DNA of 64,000 nt. Source: Membranipora membranacea (lineage: Eukaryota; Bryozoa; Gymnolaemata; Cheilostomatida; Membraniporidae). The notes under the pieces are model-generated. The model did no database searches. It was not told the origin of the DNA and was given only the letters and a program-made list of their open reading frames with translations. The translations under genes and the position numbers were made by a program. Numbering within the stretch: the stretch's first letter is position 1; each line of letters begins with the position of its first letter. Of the stretch, positions 1-9,911 are shown piece after piece. The stretch spans positions 12,400,001 to 12,464,000 of the forward strand of contig OU612072.1 in NCBI GenBank assembly GCA_914767715.1. The letters run 5' to 3'.

Positions 1-60
1 AGCACAAAGTGGTCGTTGCCAAACCAAAGGGACTGATGGTAGTTAGGTCATTAAACTTAT

Positions 61-700
61 AAGTAGATATATGATTCATCATAATATCATTTGTAGATGG
101 GGCAATTAAATTGACATGAAATGAGATAGAAGTGTTTGTAAAACTAAGCTCTGATTGAGCACTTTTATCAGTATCTCTAAAGAGCTGAATATTTTGATTG
201 AAGTGGTTCTATCGGTGCCTTGCGCACTCTTAGCACGTGACTTGGTTACTACCTGCGCAACCTCACCGAGCTTGATATCACCCATATCAAAACTAAACCC
301 TGAATCTGCCTGATGTCAATGTCCAGATCACTCTTGTTGCCATAACCATTTTTGTTCTATTCTTTCAACTTCTTGGCAAATCCTTATGGTATTAATATAC
401 AAGCCACAGAAAAAGATAGTAGGTAGGCCATAAACCTCACAAACCCCACAAGTTCATACGATTCATCATACTGTTGGCAGATGGCGCAATAATAGAGAAT
501 CGATAATCAACACTTCTTGCCAAATCCATGGTTTTGATATGCAATTGTTAAATTCTCAAGCTTCAGCTTAGTTTTCTTTATTCTGGCCTGAGATCTGGCT
601 AGCCTTCTTATTTTTCTCCTCAATATCATGAGCAATACAAAGGCCCAAGTATTTCAAATTCTCTTCCACAGTTACTGATGTTGAGTTCTCAGTTTCATTT
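61..700. repeat. Dispersed repeat family, copy A (unclassified)
   Basis: This stretch matches three other places in the window by eye, in the same order and orientation. Bases about 221-643 align with 8880-9345 over almost their whole length, with shared words such as GCTTGATATCACCCATATC, TTCTTGGCAAATC and ATCATGAGCAAT. Bases 92-260 align with 8261-8400 and 9665-9800 (shared words GACATGAAATGAGAT and TGATTGAGCACT). No terminal inverted repeat, poly-A tail or open frame of recognised protein was seen, so the class is unknown. Copy A is the most diverged from the others. It could be a non-autonomous transposon or the decayed interior of a larger element. Confidence 0.65.
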
Positions 701-1697
701 CTATAATGTTTGTCATCCATTCAGTATCCTTATGCACTAAGTTCCATCTCGTTTCGAAACCAAACAACACTCACGCCTTACAGATTGAAAAGAGGATAGT
801 GAATAAGTGACCTTGAATTAAACCAAGTACGATTTGTGTATGACATCATGACTCATCTTTTAATGTGTTGTGTCAAGCAACCTGGCCTTGTTGGTATGAA
901 TGTCCAAAGATGACCACTACAATTGAAGCATATAATTGTGAAAATATGTTGTCTATCTTATTGGAGAAACAATGTGGTTATGTGATGTTATGTGATGGGA
1001 TGAATCCTCCGTTACATCTTTTAATTCATATGATTCCTGCTTTCAACAACCTTTCTTGACGTTTACATTCATCATCAGTTAACAACACATGTAAAATGGC
1101 ATTATCATGCCATCATTTTTTTAGTAGGTGATTGAATTTCCATTACTACTCACTCGATTTAATACATGTTTACGGGAGAACATATGCATGCTAACAATGA
1201 AAAATGCAATTACAAATGTATAATATGTAATGTATGTTGGAAATTGCAGATATAAAAAAAACACAGGATATAATGCTGGAATGACAGTTGATATGCTTTA
1301 CTGCAATTGGAACCCCTCTCAAGTTAATATTAGGGGCGATTCCAAGATCAGACTCAAGGTAGTCTGACCAAAAACAAGGGAGGTAAACCAAACAGGTTTA
1401 AGTCAATAGCCAATGTGATAAACTTCTTGAGAATTTGGTGTTATTATTTTTTCTATGGGTTCGATACGAAATGATTAAAACATAACTAGCGTCATTTAAT
1501 ATACCGTCAGCCTGAATGATATATAAATGACCTAATTCGATAAAATACTGTATAACAAATGTGAATTTAAATTCTAAAGTCATTATGGTTAGATGAGCTA
1601 CCAAACATACATCTGTTAGAGTCATCCATTGTTTTGCAATTAAATCTGATTAAAATATTAATACAAGTTAAACCCCCGGGACCTATCTAAATATTTG
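701..1697. other. Intergenic, no feature recognised
   Basis: AT-rich sequence. Short open frames here (for example 865-1059 plus and 1398-1625 minus) show no recognisable motif or low-complexity coding signal. It separates repeat copy A from the 3' end of the TPMT-like gene. I see nothing else that can be supported. Confidence 0.5.
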
Positions 1698-1703
1698 TTT
1701 ATT
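1698..1703 (-). promoter_or_regulatory. Polyadenylation signal of TPMT-like gene
   Basis: The minus strand reads AATAAA here, 16 bases beyond the TAA stop at 1720-1722. This is the canonical animal poly-A hexamer in the right orientation, and it implies a very short 3' UTR. No downstream GT-rich element was scored, so the exact cleavage site is not claimed. Confidence 0.6.
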
Positions 1704-1719
1704 GGAAACCAGTTCCGCA

Positions 1720-2493
1720 TTAATGAAGCTTCTTGATGACGTTGATGACTTCATAAGTAGATGTTGTTAAGCCTTTTTTCAGCATAATTCCTCGTTTAGG
1801 GTGATCTGGTTGCAGAACATCATGACGATTTACTTCAACAATAGAACATCCTGTACCATAGTGCTTGAGCAGACCTTCTCTCCCAACATGAGCTGGAGGA
1901 CCTCCAAACAGCCTGTTCCCGAGCTCAAATGTATCTATGAGGTGGATACCATCTGATGCTAATATTTTGAGCATTAGGCAAGCGTAATCCTCCCGGTTGC
2001 TAACATTGACGGAACCGAACGCGCCTCTGTCCCATATTATATCATATTGAGGAAAGGGCAGGCTCTCTGGTGTACACTTCAGGAGATCTCCCTGCAGGAG
2101 AATGATTCTGCCGTCCTCGCTTATTGTGGGTACGTGAGAAGCAGAAATCCAAGGATCAGACATATTTTCTTGTTTTGGTATCTGATGTTCTTTGAAGAAT
2201 TTCTCTATCACCTTACCAACATACTCAACACCTACCACAGTGAAGCCGAGCTCGTATAACATGAGCATATCCTTGGCATCTCCACACATGGGTACGAAAA
2301 CCTTAATGTCTGAAGGTGATTTAGGGAGATTTTTGAGATAGTCATTGTTCATGTATTCCCACATTGGTCTGTTACCATTTGTCTCAATCCACTCAGTGAT
2401 ACCATTCTCCCAGCGATTCTCCCAGATATCTAAGGAATGATTGTTTTCTTCGCAACTTATTCCAGCAGCAACTGCATATCTACTTCCACTCAT
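1720..2493 (-). CDS. TPMT: Thiopurine S-methyltransferase-like methyltransferase (single exon)
   Basis: Predicted cytosolic S-adenosylmethionine-dependent methyltransferase of the TPMT family, which transfers methyl groups to thiol (and in some relatives tellurium, selenium or halide) acceptors; the natural substrate is not deducible here. The 257-residue product is close to the usual 230-250. Visible family landmarks are WENRW at residues 24-28, the SAM-binding loop PMCGDAKDM at 68-76 followed by VVGVE at 86-90, GDL at 135-137, IIWDRGAFGSV at 152-162 and GPPAHV at 198-203. The start is the first ATG (2491-2493). The frame stays open upstream to a TAA at 2545-2547, but only TTG-type codons lie there. 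The gene has no intron, unlike vertebrate TPMT genes, so a retrocopy, intron loss or an acquired gene are all possible. The frame is fully intact, arguing for function. Confidence 0.85.
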   Translation of the reverse strand: MSGSRYAVAAGISCEENNHSLDIWENRWENGITEWIETNGNRPMWEYMNNDYLKNLPKSPSDIKVFVPMCGDAKDMLMLYELGFTVVGVEYVGKVIEKFFKEHQIPKQENMSDPWISASHVPTISEDGRIILLQGDLLKCTPESLPFPQYDIIWDRGAFGSVNVSNREDYACLMLKILASDGIHLIDTFELGNRLFGGPPAHVGREGLLKHYGTGCSIVEVNRHDVLQPDHPKRGIMLKKGLTTSTYEVINVIKKLH

Positions 2494-3012
2494 ATTCAGA
2501 TGAAACACCAGATTCAAATGAGAGACACAAGCAGGACATACTAATTAATATACCTAGCGCCTTAAATGAAGCATCGTATTAGTATCTGATTGGATGGTTA
2601 AATATCTGTCATTAATGGCTAACCTATAATTTCCTTATGAATTATTATCATTGTACATACTTGTGAGATCACTGAGTGATTTAATCAACCATCAGACCTG
2701 AGCAATTATCCATGTTGCTTTCAAAGTTGTTTCTGTTAATTTAATGTCTGATCTTGCATGTCATATTCCTGCAAACTTTGTCACATTAGTCACCAGGAAT
2801 GTGCACTTGTTATGCATGTCAGGATGAGGGATAATGAGGGGTCTCAGCAATGGGCCATATAAGACCAATATCCCAAATACGTACACTGTGTTATAGTGTG
2901 GCGGTGATAGAATGGGATCTGCTGTAGGATGAGAGAACACAACTCTCTGAGTAGTGATAAGCAGGCTTGGTAATTGGCGCCTCAACCCATTCTTTATTGG
3001 GGGTGGTGAGAT
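2494..3012. other. Upstream flank of TPMT-like gene
   Basis: Should contain the promoter of the TPMT-like gene if that gene is transcribed. I found no convincing TATA box or other core element at a sensible distance from the ATG, and no splice acceptor just upstream of the ATG that would suggest a separate 5' coding exon. The open frame at 2761-2985 has no recognisable content. Confidence 0.4.
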
Positions 3013-3092
3013 GGTGCTAGCAATTGGTTAGCGCGCTTGCTATTAACTGCCAGGCGATTGGTGCCACAGAAGTGGTGGGTTCCAGTCTCATT
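3013..3092 (+). repeat. tRNA-derived SINE-like head 1
   Basis: Reads like a tRNA gene remnant with internal RNA polymerase III promoter boxes. An A-box-like run TAGCAATTGGTTAGCGCGC lies near 3018-3036 and a B-box-like GGGTTCCAGTCTC lies at 3077-3089. The sequence does not fold as a clean cloverleaf by eye and continues into unrelated sequence, as a SINE does. A decayed tRNA pseudogene is the alternative. Confidence 0.45.
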
Positions 3093-3837
3093 AGGGGAGT
3101 TTTCAAAGGTTGACTGTTCCAGTACCCAGCACCCTTGGGTGTTTACCTCCACCAAGCAAAGACTTTGTTTAATAGTGGTTTGCTGAGCGTTTTTACTGTT
3201 ATCACACCACCGACTCAATTTTACCACCGGTTTAGATCAATGCTCAATAAAATACAGGCCGTGGATATGAATGATCCTATTCGGTCCGCCTATATCATCA
3301 TTGGCTATCCCAATCGCGCAACTTTGAGATTAGTTGGTGGGCAAGGCCAGCGGGACCAGCCAACATCCAGCACACTGACAATCTTATAGGACAAATGAGG
3401 CAGGTCTCCTCTAATAACAGGAAAGGGCATGAGACATGAAATAGTTGCAGCTCTTTAAAATGAGTAAATTATTGTCACTCACTTTCTCACTCATACCATG
3501 ACTCCAGGCTCAACATCATCAGTCAACAGCATATCTATGCCATGTTGTAGTTTTCTATCCATCAATTGAAAGAAGAAATATTTGCAGTTTGCCTGTAATA
3601 CCTTCTAAGACATACTTTGAGACTGCAATTTTGTATCACATCCTTTTCTTTATAATCTATTATATCATGTGTGCAATTTCCTGCTCTAGAACGCTAATAT
3701 TGAGGAAGTTGTGGTCTCTCAAACTTGTAAGGCGACAGCAGTCAAACGGCATTAAGAATCAGCGGGCAATCCCTGTGTGATGTCACAACGCTTGTTACTT
3801 AATAGGACATGAATTTCTCACCTTTCTCACCTAGTCC
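3093..3837. other. Intergenic, possible SINE body then nothing recognised
   Basis: The first 100-200 bases may be the body of the SINE-like element whose head ends at 3092, but no second copy of the body was found in the window to confirm this. The rest is unremarkable; the open frames at 3135-3389 and 3589-3780 show no recognisable domain. Confidence 0.35.
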
Positions 3838-5245
3838 GCCGTGTTCCGGGATGGGTGGCGGTCCTGCAGGGCACCAAGTTCTATCAGAGAATGCAATTTG
3901 ATTCATTCATCAACATCTTCATCTGAGAGGCCCCATCTCAGCATGTCATCCTTCACTGTATCCATCCATCTTTTCTTTGGCCTCCCTCTCTTTCTCTTTC
4001 CCTGTATTCTCATCTCAGCCACCATTCTAATATCTTCCTCCCTATCTCTCCTGCGTACATGTCCATACCATTGAAGACGTCTCCTCCTCATACCTATTGC
4101 AATCGCTTCTATTTTGGCCTCCTCCCTTATACTCTCATTTGTTTTATGCTCTTCCCAGTCTATATTATAAATGTGTCGGAGCATCCTCATTTCAGTTGCA
4201 TTTATCTTGTCTTCTTGTCTTTGAGTCAGTGGCCAGATCTCATTTCCATACATCAGTGTAGGTTTTATTGCCGCCTTGTACAATAGAACCTTGAGCTTGG
4301 TGGGAATTTTCTTATCGCAAAGCACTCCTGTCAGCTCTCTCCATCTCTTCCATGCCTTCTCTATCCTTCTTCTATTCCGCATCCTCCCTCTTGCTCTATT
4401 GTGGTTCCCATGTATTTGAATGTTGATACCTGCGGCAGATCAGTTGAACCTTCTCCATCATACTTCTTCATTTCTATCCTTTGTAAGTTTCCGGCTGGCG
4501 GTAGATGTTCTGTCTTTGGCCTACTTACTTTTAATCCTGCATCTTCTAAAGACTCCCTCCAGTTCTCCAGTCTCTCTTCCATCCAAGATCAATAAGAAAA
4601 GGAAAGGGCTAAGTGCAGATCCCTGATGTAATCCTACTTCTATCTCAATTTCATCTGTTTCCCCTACACTTGTCACAACTGATGTTTTGCAGTCCTTGTA
4701 CATGTCCTTGATTGCACTCACATATGTCTCAGGAACTCCACGCTTCCTCAGACAGTACCAGAATAGGTCTGTAGGTGCTGTATCATACGCCTTCTCTAGG
4801 TCGACAAAAAACCATATTATGTAAGTCCTTTTGATGTTCCCTCATCTTTTCCTGGATTACTCTCAAAGAAAACATTGGCTGTGTTGTTGACTTCCCTTTC
4901 TGGAAGCCATACTTCCTGCCACTGATATTACTCATTTACCTTATCCTCACCTCTATCACTCGCTCCCAGAGCTTTAGACAGTGACTGAGGAGTTTTATCC
5001 CTCTATAGTTTGAACAGTTTAGAGGATCTCCCTTTTGCTTATACAAAGGTGTGATTTTGCTTCTTCTCTATTCTGGTGGTATCCCATTTTCCTGTACAAT
5101 TTGTAGTACAGCTGTCCAGGTCAAACCTGTCTGCCCAAGACTCTTCACTACATCTATCGGGAATTCATCTGGTCCAGTTGCCTTTCTATTATTCATCTTC
5201 TTTAACTGTACTTTGACTTCGGATTCGCTTATCAGCCTCATCGGT
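3838..5245 (-). mobile_element. Non-LTR retrotransposon fragment, copy 1 (decayed reverse transcriptase)
   Basis: On the minus strand, frames interrupted by stops and shifts encode recognisable pieces of a LINE-type reverse transcriptase. In order: KATGPDEFPIDVVK near 5190-5150, a PLYKQKGDPLNCSNYRGIK-like stretch near 5060-4995, GFQKGKSTT near 4910, DLEKAYD near 4805-4785, and GLHQGSALSPFLFLLILD near 4650-4595. Then come LKVSRPKTE near 4530 and an intact C-terminal frame at 4382-3903 with a GRPKKRW motif near its end. The segment that should carry the catalytic YADD box, between the ILD and LKVSRPKTE stretches, is missing, so the copy cannot be active. It resembles RTE- or L1-like elements; the clade is not certain. 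The 3' end near 3838 coincides with that of copy 2. Confidence 0.85.
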
Positions 5246-5988
5246 TAATATGACATGAATATGTTATACTAACTAGAAATGTAACAGGAATAAAGACCAC
5301 AAAACTTCAGGGGAATGGATAACACACTTCTTTTGAATACTTTAATTGGCAATTGCGTTGATTGGGATGAATGGTTGTACGGATTTTCCAGTAGGCTATA
5401 GGTTTTGGGTGGTGGATGCCGGATGTGGGCAAATGACAGGCTTGTAAGTCAAAGTTGGGCACAAACCCTCTCATCTCGGCCTCTCTAGCTTTTTCTCCTC
5501 CTATTCACCACCTGTGCCTCTTTGCAGCAGGTCTGGGGGTAGCCTGCATTGACAAGATAACATTGTCGTAGGGCACAAATGTCTGTTATTGTTATGTAAT
5601 TGCACCCATTTAATGACAGGCCACACAAGGTTGTTTTATCATGCCTCGTATAAAAATTTCACGAACACTTTCGTACGAATAGGGATTCCCATGATTCCGT
5701 GAAACGTTTTAATATGTTCACGTTGCACGAAACCGAATCGTATAAATTTTCGCGAAATGTTATCTGATTGGCTGTCAGATTTGATTGATTTGCTGTCTGT
5801 CTTGATAAATCAAGGCCATATCTATGTAAACAACTTTGGTTAAAAAGATAAAACTGATGATCAATATGTGGAGCTTCTCATTGGTTTGGACCTGGAGCAA
5901 GAGGGCAGGGGCGTATATTCTAAAAAATTTCACTCACTGACTTTTTAGAGATGAGCATCGATCCACACGCCGTAGGCATGGCGGGGAG
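5246..5988. other. Intergenic, no gene recognised
   Basis: No coding signal. A CpG-bearing patch at 5640-5760 repeats words such as CGTATAAA and CACGAA and includes the 10-bp palindrome TTCGTACGAA at 5670-5679; its nature is unclear. The remainder is plain AT-rich sequence. Confidence 0.35.
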
Positions 5989-6023
5989 GGTGTGGGAGGG
6001 GCGCTTAGGCGCCCTCCCACACC
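5989..6023. repeat. GC-rich hairpin
   Basis: Inverted repeat with arms 5989-6004 and 6009-6023 around a TTAG loop. The arms pair over 15 bp with a single bulged G. It is strongly GC-rich in an AT-rich neighbourhood, so it stands out. It could be the end of a small DNA transposon, a structured transcript part, or chance. Confidence 0.6.
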
Positions 6024-6114
6024 AATGTGGCTAGCCATTGTCGGTTTTTACTTTCCTGGTCAGTTAGAGTAAATGGCCAGCAACAGCCAAATCAGGTAGC
6101 TCTAGGCAAACAGA

Positions 6115-6190
6115 GCACCTTGTGGAGCTCAAACCCGGACCTTATTATCCTAAGTCAGACGCCCCTAACACTTAGCCATCCCTGATCCCT
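6115..6190 (-). repeat. tRNA-derived SINE-like head 2
   Basis: The minus strand has an A-box-like TGGCTAAGTGTTAGGGG (about 6178-6162) followed by a B-box-like GGGTTTGAGCTC (6136-6125), with tRNA-like spacing. It is probably a SINE or tRNA pseudogene. The GC-rich hairpin at 5989-6023 lies downstream of it in the same orientation and could belong to the same element. Confidence 0.5.
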
Positions 6191-6574
6191 TTTGTGTCTA
6201 TTTGGGAAAATTATATGTTCTCATAAGAATGTCGCCAGGACCTCTAATTTGAGATTATCTTCCAAGTGTAACTTTTGTCATAACAGCCCAGCCTCTTCAT
6301 ATCAGATAAATCCATGAACATTTGTCACAGACACCTTTTCACACCAAATCATCACTACCTACAGGAACCCGGCCTATGTGTCCCTTGGTGCAAGCCTGAT
6401 CATGCTGTCTGTTTTATTAATTGGGTTTACTAAAAAATCAGATGGTCATATCACTTGCTATATCCCAAAGTATGGGTTGCGAAATACTGGTTGCCTTAAT
6501 GACAAGGTGGCCAATTTGGCGCCAGGTTGCTCTCTGTTTGCATACATAATGAGCACACATTGGAGCCAACTAAA
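6191..6574. other. Intergenic, possible SINE body
   Basis: Lies downstream, on the minus strand, of the SINE-like head at 6590-6665 and may be its body. The plus-strand open frame 6378-6635 runs across that head and is not a credible gene. Confidence 0.3.
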
Positions 6575-6589
6575 ACCAGTAGTCGATGG

Positions 6590-6665
6590 ACTACATTGGG
6601 ATTGGAACTCACAATCGTCAGCACTCCCATTTTGAAGGACCAGTGCTCTGGCTAACTGAGTCACA
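6590..6665 (-). repeat. tRNA-derived SINE-like head 3
   Basis: The minus strand carries an A-box-like GACTCAGTTAGCCAGAGC (about 6662-6645) and a B-box-like GTGAGTTCCAATCCC (6612-6598). The arrangement is that of a tRNA-derived SINE promoter. Its sequence differs from heads 1 and 2, so more than one SINE family is probably present. Confidence 0.5.
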
Positions 6666-7995
6666 TCCTACTCCTACTTCTACTCCTAATGCCTGTTCTG
6701 TATCTAACCACGGACATCAATACTTCATCATATAACCCTAATTTGAATTCATCTATGCAAAAGCTATTGGAATAATCACATTGATACCTGTGGATATTAC
6801 ATTGCACCCTTATTGTCGTCTCTATGTACCTGGGCAGGAAACCAGTAAAGATATAATGTAAAACTCCTATAATGTATAATATTCCTAAGCATTATTCATC
6901 CATATCCTACATCCATCCCATACAGAGTTATGATACGACACACAGGTCTTCAGCTATAAGCCATGAGTCAAGCCCTGTTTCGAGGCCTTCTCTAGAACAA
7001 CCTCCTCATGGCCGGCCCTAGCAGCATGAATCGACCCCTGTGTGATGATGAGCATCTCAATCAATCTCATCGATCCATCAGTGCATTTTGTCGGTTTCAG
7101 TGTTTTGACATAATCGGTGTGTTTACCAGGGACGCTGCCAACTCTTCATTGATTCACCCAATCACTCTCATCCTTGTACTCTAAGCCAATCCAGTGCAGC
7201 AATGTTTGCTTTCCATCAACCCACCAGCACAAATTGCTATTGTCAAGGCAACCGCCCCTTGTGCCATAGTTCACTACTCAAATTCACCACATTGAGCATC
7301 GTACAACTCATACACAAGTCAGAGAGTCGACTTGTTTGCGCTACAGCCAGCTGGTTGACTGTGATTTCCTGTCTTGCTCTGCCTGCTTTTAAAGCAAGGG
7401 CAAAGAAGCAATATGTCGATCATGTTCAAATCAAAAGTTTTTTCCTGACATGCCTTGATGTCATCTTGCAGATTAGTGTCCATTTCATTCCACTTTTGTT
7501 GAGCCATCTGCCAAAAGTATGGTGAAACATTATTGCTACTTCTGCAGCCAAATGACCTACTCACTTTCTGTTCCTTGGGCTTGATGTCGGCAATGGGCTA
7601 TTTGTGCCTGCAATGGTAATAATTTTATTTGCACCATGAAATTTTTGGCGGTTGCTAACCAAAAGGCATCTTGCAGACTTGATGGAAAGATGAAAGCGTA
7701 ATAACAATGAACATTCACACTTTAGCATAGGAATAAATAACTGTCGGAAAGAACACAACGGATCAGTCTAAGGTTGTTGTTGCCAATGGAAAAAGTCTAG
7801 TCACTGACTTTTCATAGGCACAGGGTACTATTGTAAACATAACATTCACAGCATTCAGTTTGATCGTTGCTGGCAGATAAGGGTAGCGCGGTGACTTTCG
7901 CATCCTTCTCATGTTCATTGCTATCAGAAATTGGATAGAGTAGTCGTTTTCAATCAGCAAACTGATTTCTGACTTCTGGTTATAATAGATAAACA
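6666..7995. other. Intergenic, no gene recognised
   Basis: Open frames of up to 107 residues (7202-7525 plus) overlap others on the opposite strand (7319-7564 minus), and neither shows a known domain or motif. No RNA gene or repeat copy was noticed. I see nothing supportable here. Confidence 0.4.
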
Positions 7996-7999
7996 CGAA

Positions 8000-8226
8000 A
8001 AGGACGCAAAAATCACAGCGCTACCCTTATATGACGGCAGCGATCCAACTAAATACTGTGAATTCTATGTTTACAAAAGTCCTGCGTACCTATTAAAAGT
8101 TATTTTCTTCTTTGACAACGACAACCTTAAACCGATATCTAATTTTATGTCAGACACATATTTATTAGCATGATAGAGTGTGATTGTCAATCAAATTTTA
8201 TTAATGGGTGGAAATTTTTCAGGTAG
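8000..8226. repeat. Diverged direct repeat, unit 1 of 2
   Basis: Aligns by eye with 8513-8742 in the same orientation, at an offset of about 513-516 bp. Shared words are CTACCCTTATAT, CGATCCAACT, TGTGAAT, CAATCAAATTTT and TTAATGGGTGGAA. The repeats differ by many substitutions and small indels, so the duplication is old or both are copies of one dispersed repeat. Confidence 0.65.
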
Positions 8227-8236
8227 TAGAAATATA

Positions 8237-8410
8237 ATGCATCATATTATTATTATAAACAGATGGCGAAATAAAAGTGACATGAAATGAGATAGAAGTA
8301 CTTTTGATCCTGCCAAAGTTCTGATTGAGCACTATTGTCAGTTTCTTTAAACGTTGATGCCTTGTGCGCTCTCAGCACGTGCCTTGGTTACTACCAACCT
8401 TACCTACCTA
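8237..8410. repeat. Dispersed repeat family, copy B
   Basis: Bases 8265-8410 are nearly identical to 9667-9812 (copy D), sharing long runs around GATGCCTTGTGCGCTCTCAG and TGATCCTGCCAAAG. They are more distantly related to 92-260 (copy A). A second partial copy follows directly at 8411-8512. Confidence 0.7.
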
Positions 8411-8512
8411 GCTAATTCTGATTGAGCACTATTGTCAGTTTCTCTAAACAGATAAAGATTTTTATATAACTGTTTCTATTGATGCCTTGTGCACTCTTAG
8501 CACGTGCCTTGG
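8411..8512. repeat. Dispersed repeat family, partial copy B2
   Basis: Repeats the segment from TTCTGATTGAGCACTATTG to AGCACGTGCCTTGG already present in copy B, so part of the family unit is tandemly duplicated here. It carries an insertion in the middle relative to copy B and is closer to copy A in that part. Confidence 0.6.
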
Positions 8513-8742
8513 ATGCAAAAATCCCGAGCTACCCTTATATAACAGCAACGATCCAACTGAGTACTGTGAATGTTACTGAAGTTGACAAAAGTACGTTGCA
8601 CCTATTTGAAGTCATTCACCGGACTTCTTTGTCAACAACAAAGTTAAACGGTCCCTAGTTTTTAGTCAGAGAGATATTTATAAGCTTGATAAAGGGTGAT
8701 TGCCAATCAAATTTTGTTAATGGGTGGAAGATTTTCAGTTAG
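8513..8742. repeat. Diverged direct repeat, unit 2 of 2
   Basis: Partner of the unit at 8000-8226. It lies between copies B2 and C of the dispersed family, so the whole 8.0-9.3 kb region appears to be a larger repeat unit that was duplicated and then diverged. Confidence 0.65.
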
Positions 8743-8869
8743 TCTGCCAGACATTATTGGCACAGGTTGATATCCGGTTATTTGAGGCATTCATTTGCGT
8801 CATTACGCTTTCATCTTTCTGCCATATACTTCTAGTATGTGAATTATCAAAATTAATGTCCAGATGCCG

Positions 8870-9345
8870 GATGCCAGACACACTCTAAGCACGTGCCTTG
8901 TGAATATCTGAACAACCGCACCTAGCTTGATATCACCCATATCAAAACTGAATACCGCTGTTGGTGTTTAGCCTCCTGATATCAGTGTCCAGATCACTCT
9001 TGTTACCATACACATTAGCCTTGGTCTCGCCATTTTTGCTCTGTTGAATCAACTTCTTGGCAAATCTTCATGGTATTAATATACGAGCCACAGAAACAGA
9101 TAGTGAGTAGGCCATGCCATTAACCCTATAAGTTCATATGATTCATCATATTGTTGGCAGATGGGCAATAATAGTGTTTATTCTTGATTTTATTTTTAAA
9201 TGAATCAATAACAAAACTTCTTGGCACATCCATATGGTTTTAATAAAAATTGTTTTATTTCTCAAAGTTCAGCTTACTTTTCTCTATTCTGGCCTCATGT
9301 CTGGCTATCCTTAGTTTTTTTCCCTAACATCATGAGCAATGCAAT
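8870..9345. repeat. Dispersed repeat family, copy C
   Basis: Collinear with 221-643 of copy A, from the AGCACGTG word through TATTAATATAC, CAGATGG and TTCTGGCCT to ATCATGAGCAAT. The two copies differ by scattered substitutions and short indels, including extra sequence near 9180-9215. The open frame 9221-9592 runs out of this repeat and is not supported as a gene. Confidence 0.7.
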
Positions 9346-9654
9346 GCAAGAAGGTGCTTGGCCTCTTTTCACCACTTCCAGTCCATGCAGAGTTGAGGGC
9401 AACAACTGCTTAGTCATTGAGCTCATGCCACGTCTTAACACCACACATCTTAGGCCGATCAACATGCTGCTTTGCACGATGATCATTGATGGGTGTTTGA
9501 CAGTAACAGTAGTTGACTGTACACATTGGTTTTTAACACAGGCAGTTTACCATTTGCCTTACATGCGAGTTATGTACATTATGGTTCTCTAACACCGCTT
9601 CGCACCTCTTCTTTGTTCTGTGTGATATCATACCACATAATACTTCATTTGGCA

Positions 9655-9880
9655 ATTAGATTGACAGATGGCGCAATAAAAGTGACATGAAATGAGATTG
9701 AAGTACTTTTGATCCTGCCAAAGTTCTGATTGAGCACTATTGTCAGTTTCTTTAAACGTTGATGCCTTGTGCGCTCTCAGCACGTGCCTTGGTTACTACC
9801 AACCTTACCTAGCTTTATATCACCCATATCAAAACTAAATACCGCTGTTGGTGTTTTAGATCCCTGATTTCAGTGTCAGG
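9655..9880. repeat. Dispersed repeat family, copy D
   Basis: Nearly identical to copy B over about 146 bases, then continues with the TATCACCCATATCAAAACT segment found in copies A and C. This copy therefore joins the two halves and helps define the order of the full family unit. Confidence 0.7.
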
Positions 9881-9911
9881 TTAAGGGTGAATACTGAAAT
9901 TCTATCTTGAT

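Noticed and set aside
3013-3092. Functional tRNA gene
   Set aside because: A- and B-box-like words are present, but I cannot fold an acceptor stem and full cloverleaf. SINE or pseudogene is more likely.
5670-5679. TTCGTACGAA palindrome as a regulatory site
   Set aside because: A lone 10-bp palindrome with no gene nearby; expected by chance at this scale.
6378-6635. 85-residue plus-strand frame with a hydrophobic start resembling a signal peptide
   Set aside because: Its last third is the complement of a tRNA-derived SINE head, so it is unlikely to be a gene.
7202-7564. Overlapping open frames of 107 and 81 residues on opposite strands
   Set aside because: No recognisable motif, no splice or start context, and mutual overlap. 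They are probably chance.
9221-9592. 123-residue plus-strand frame
   Set aside because: Much of it lies in dispersed repeat copy C, and the homologous part of copy A does not keep it open.
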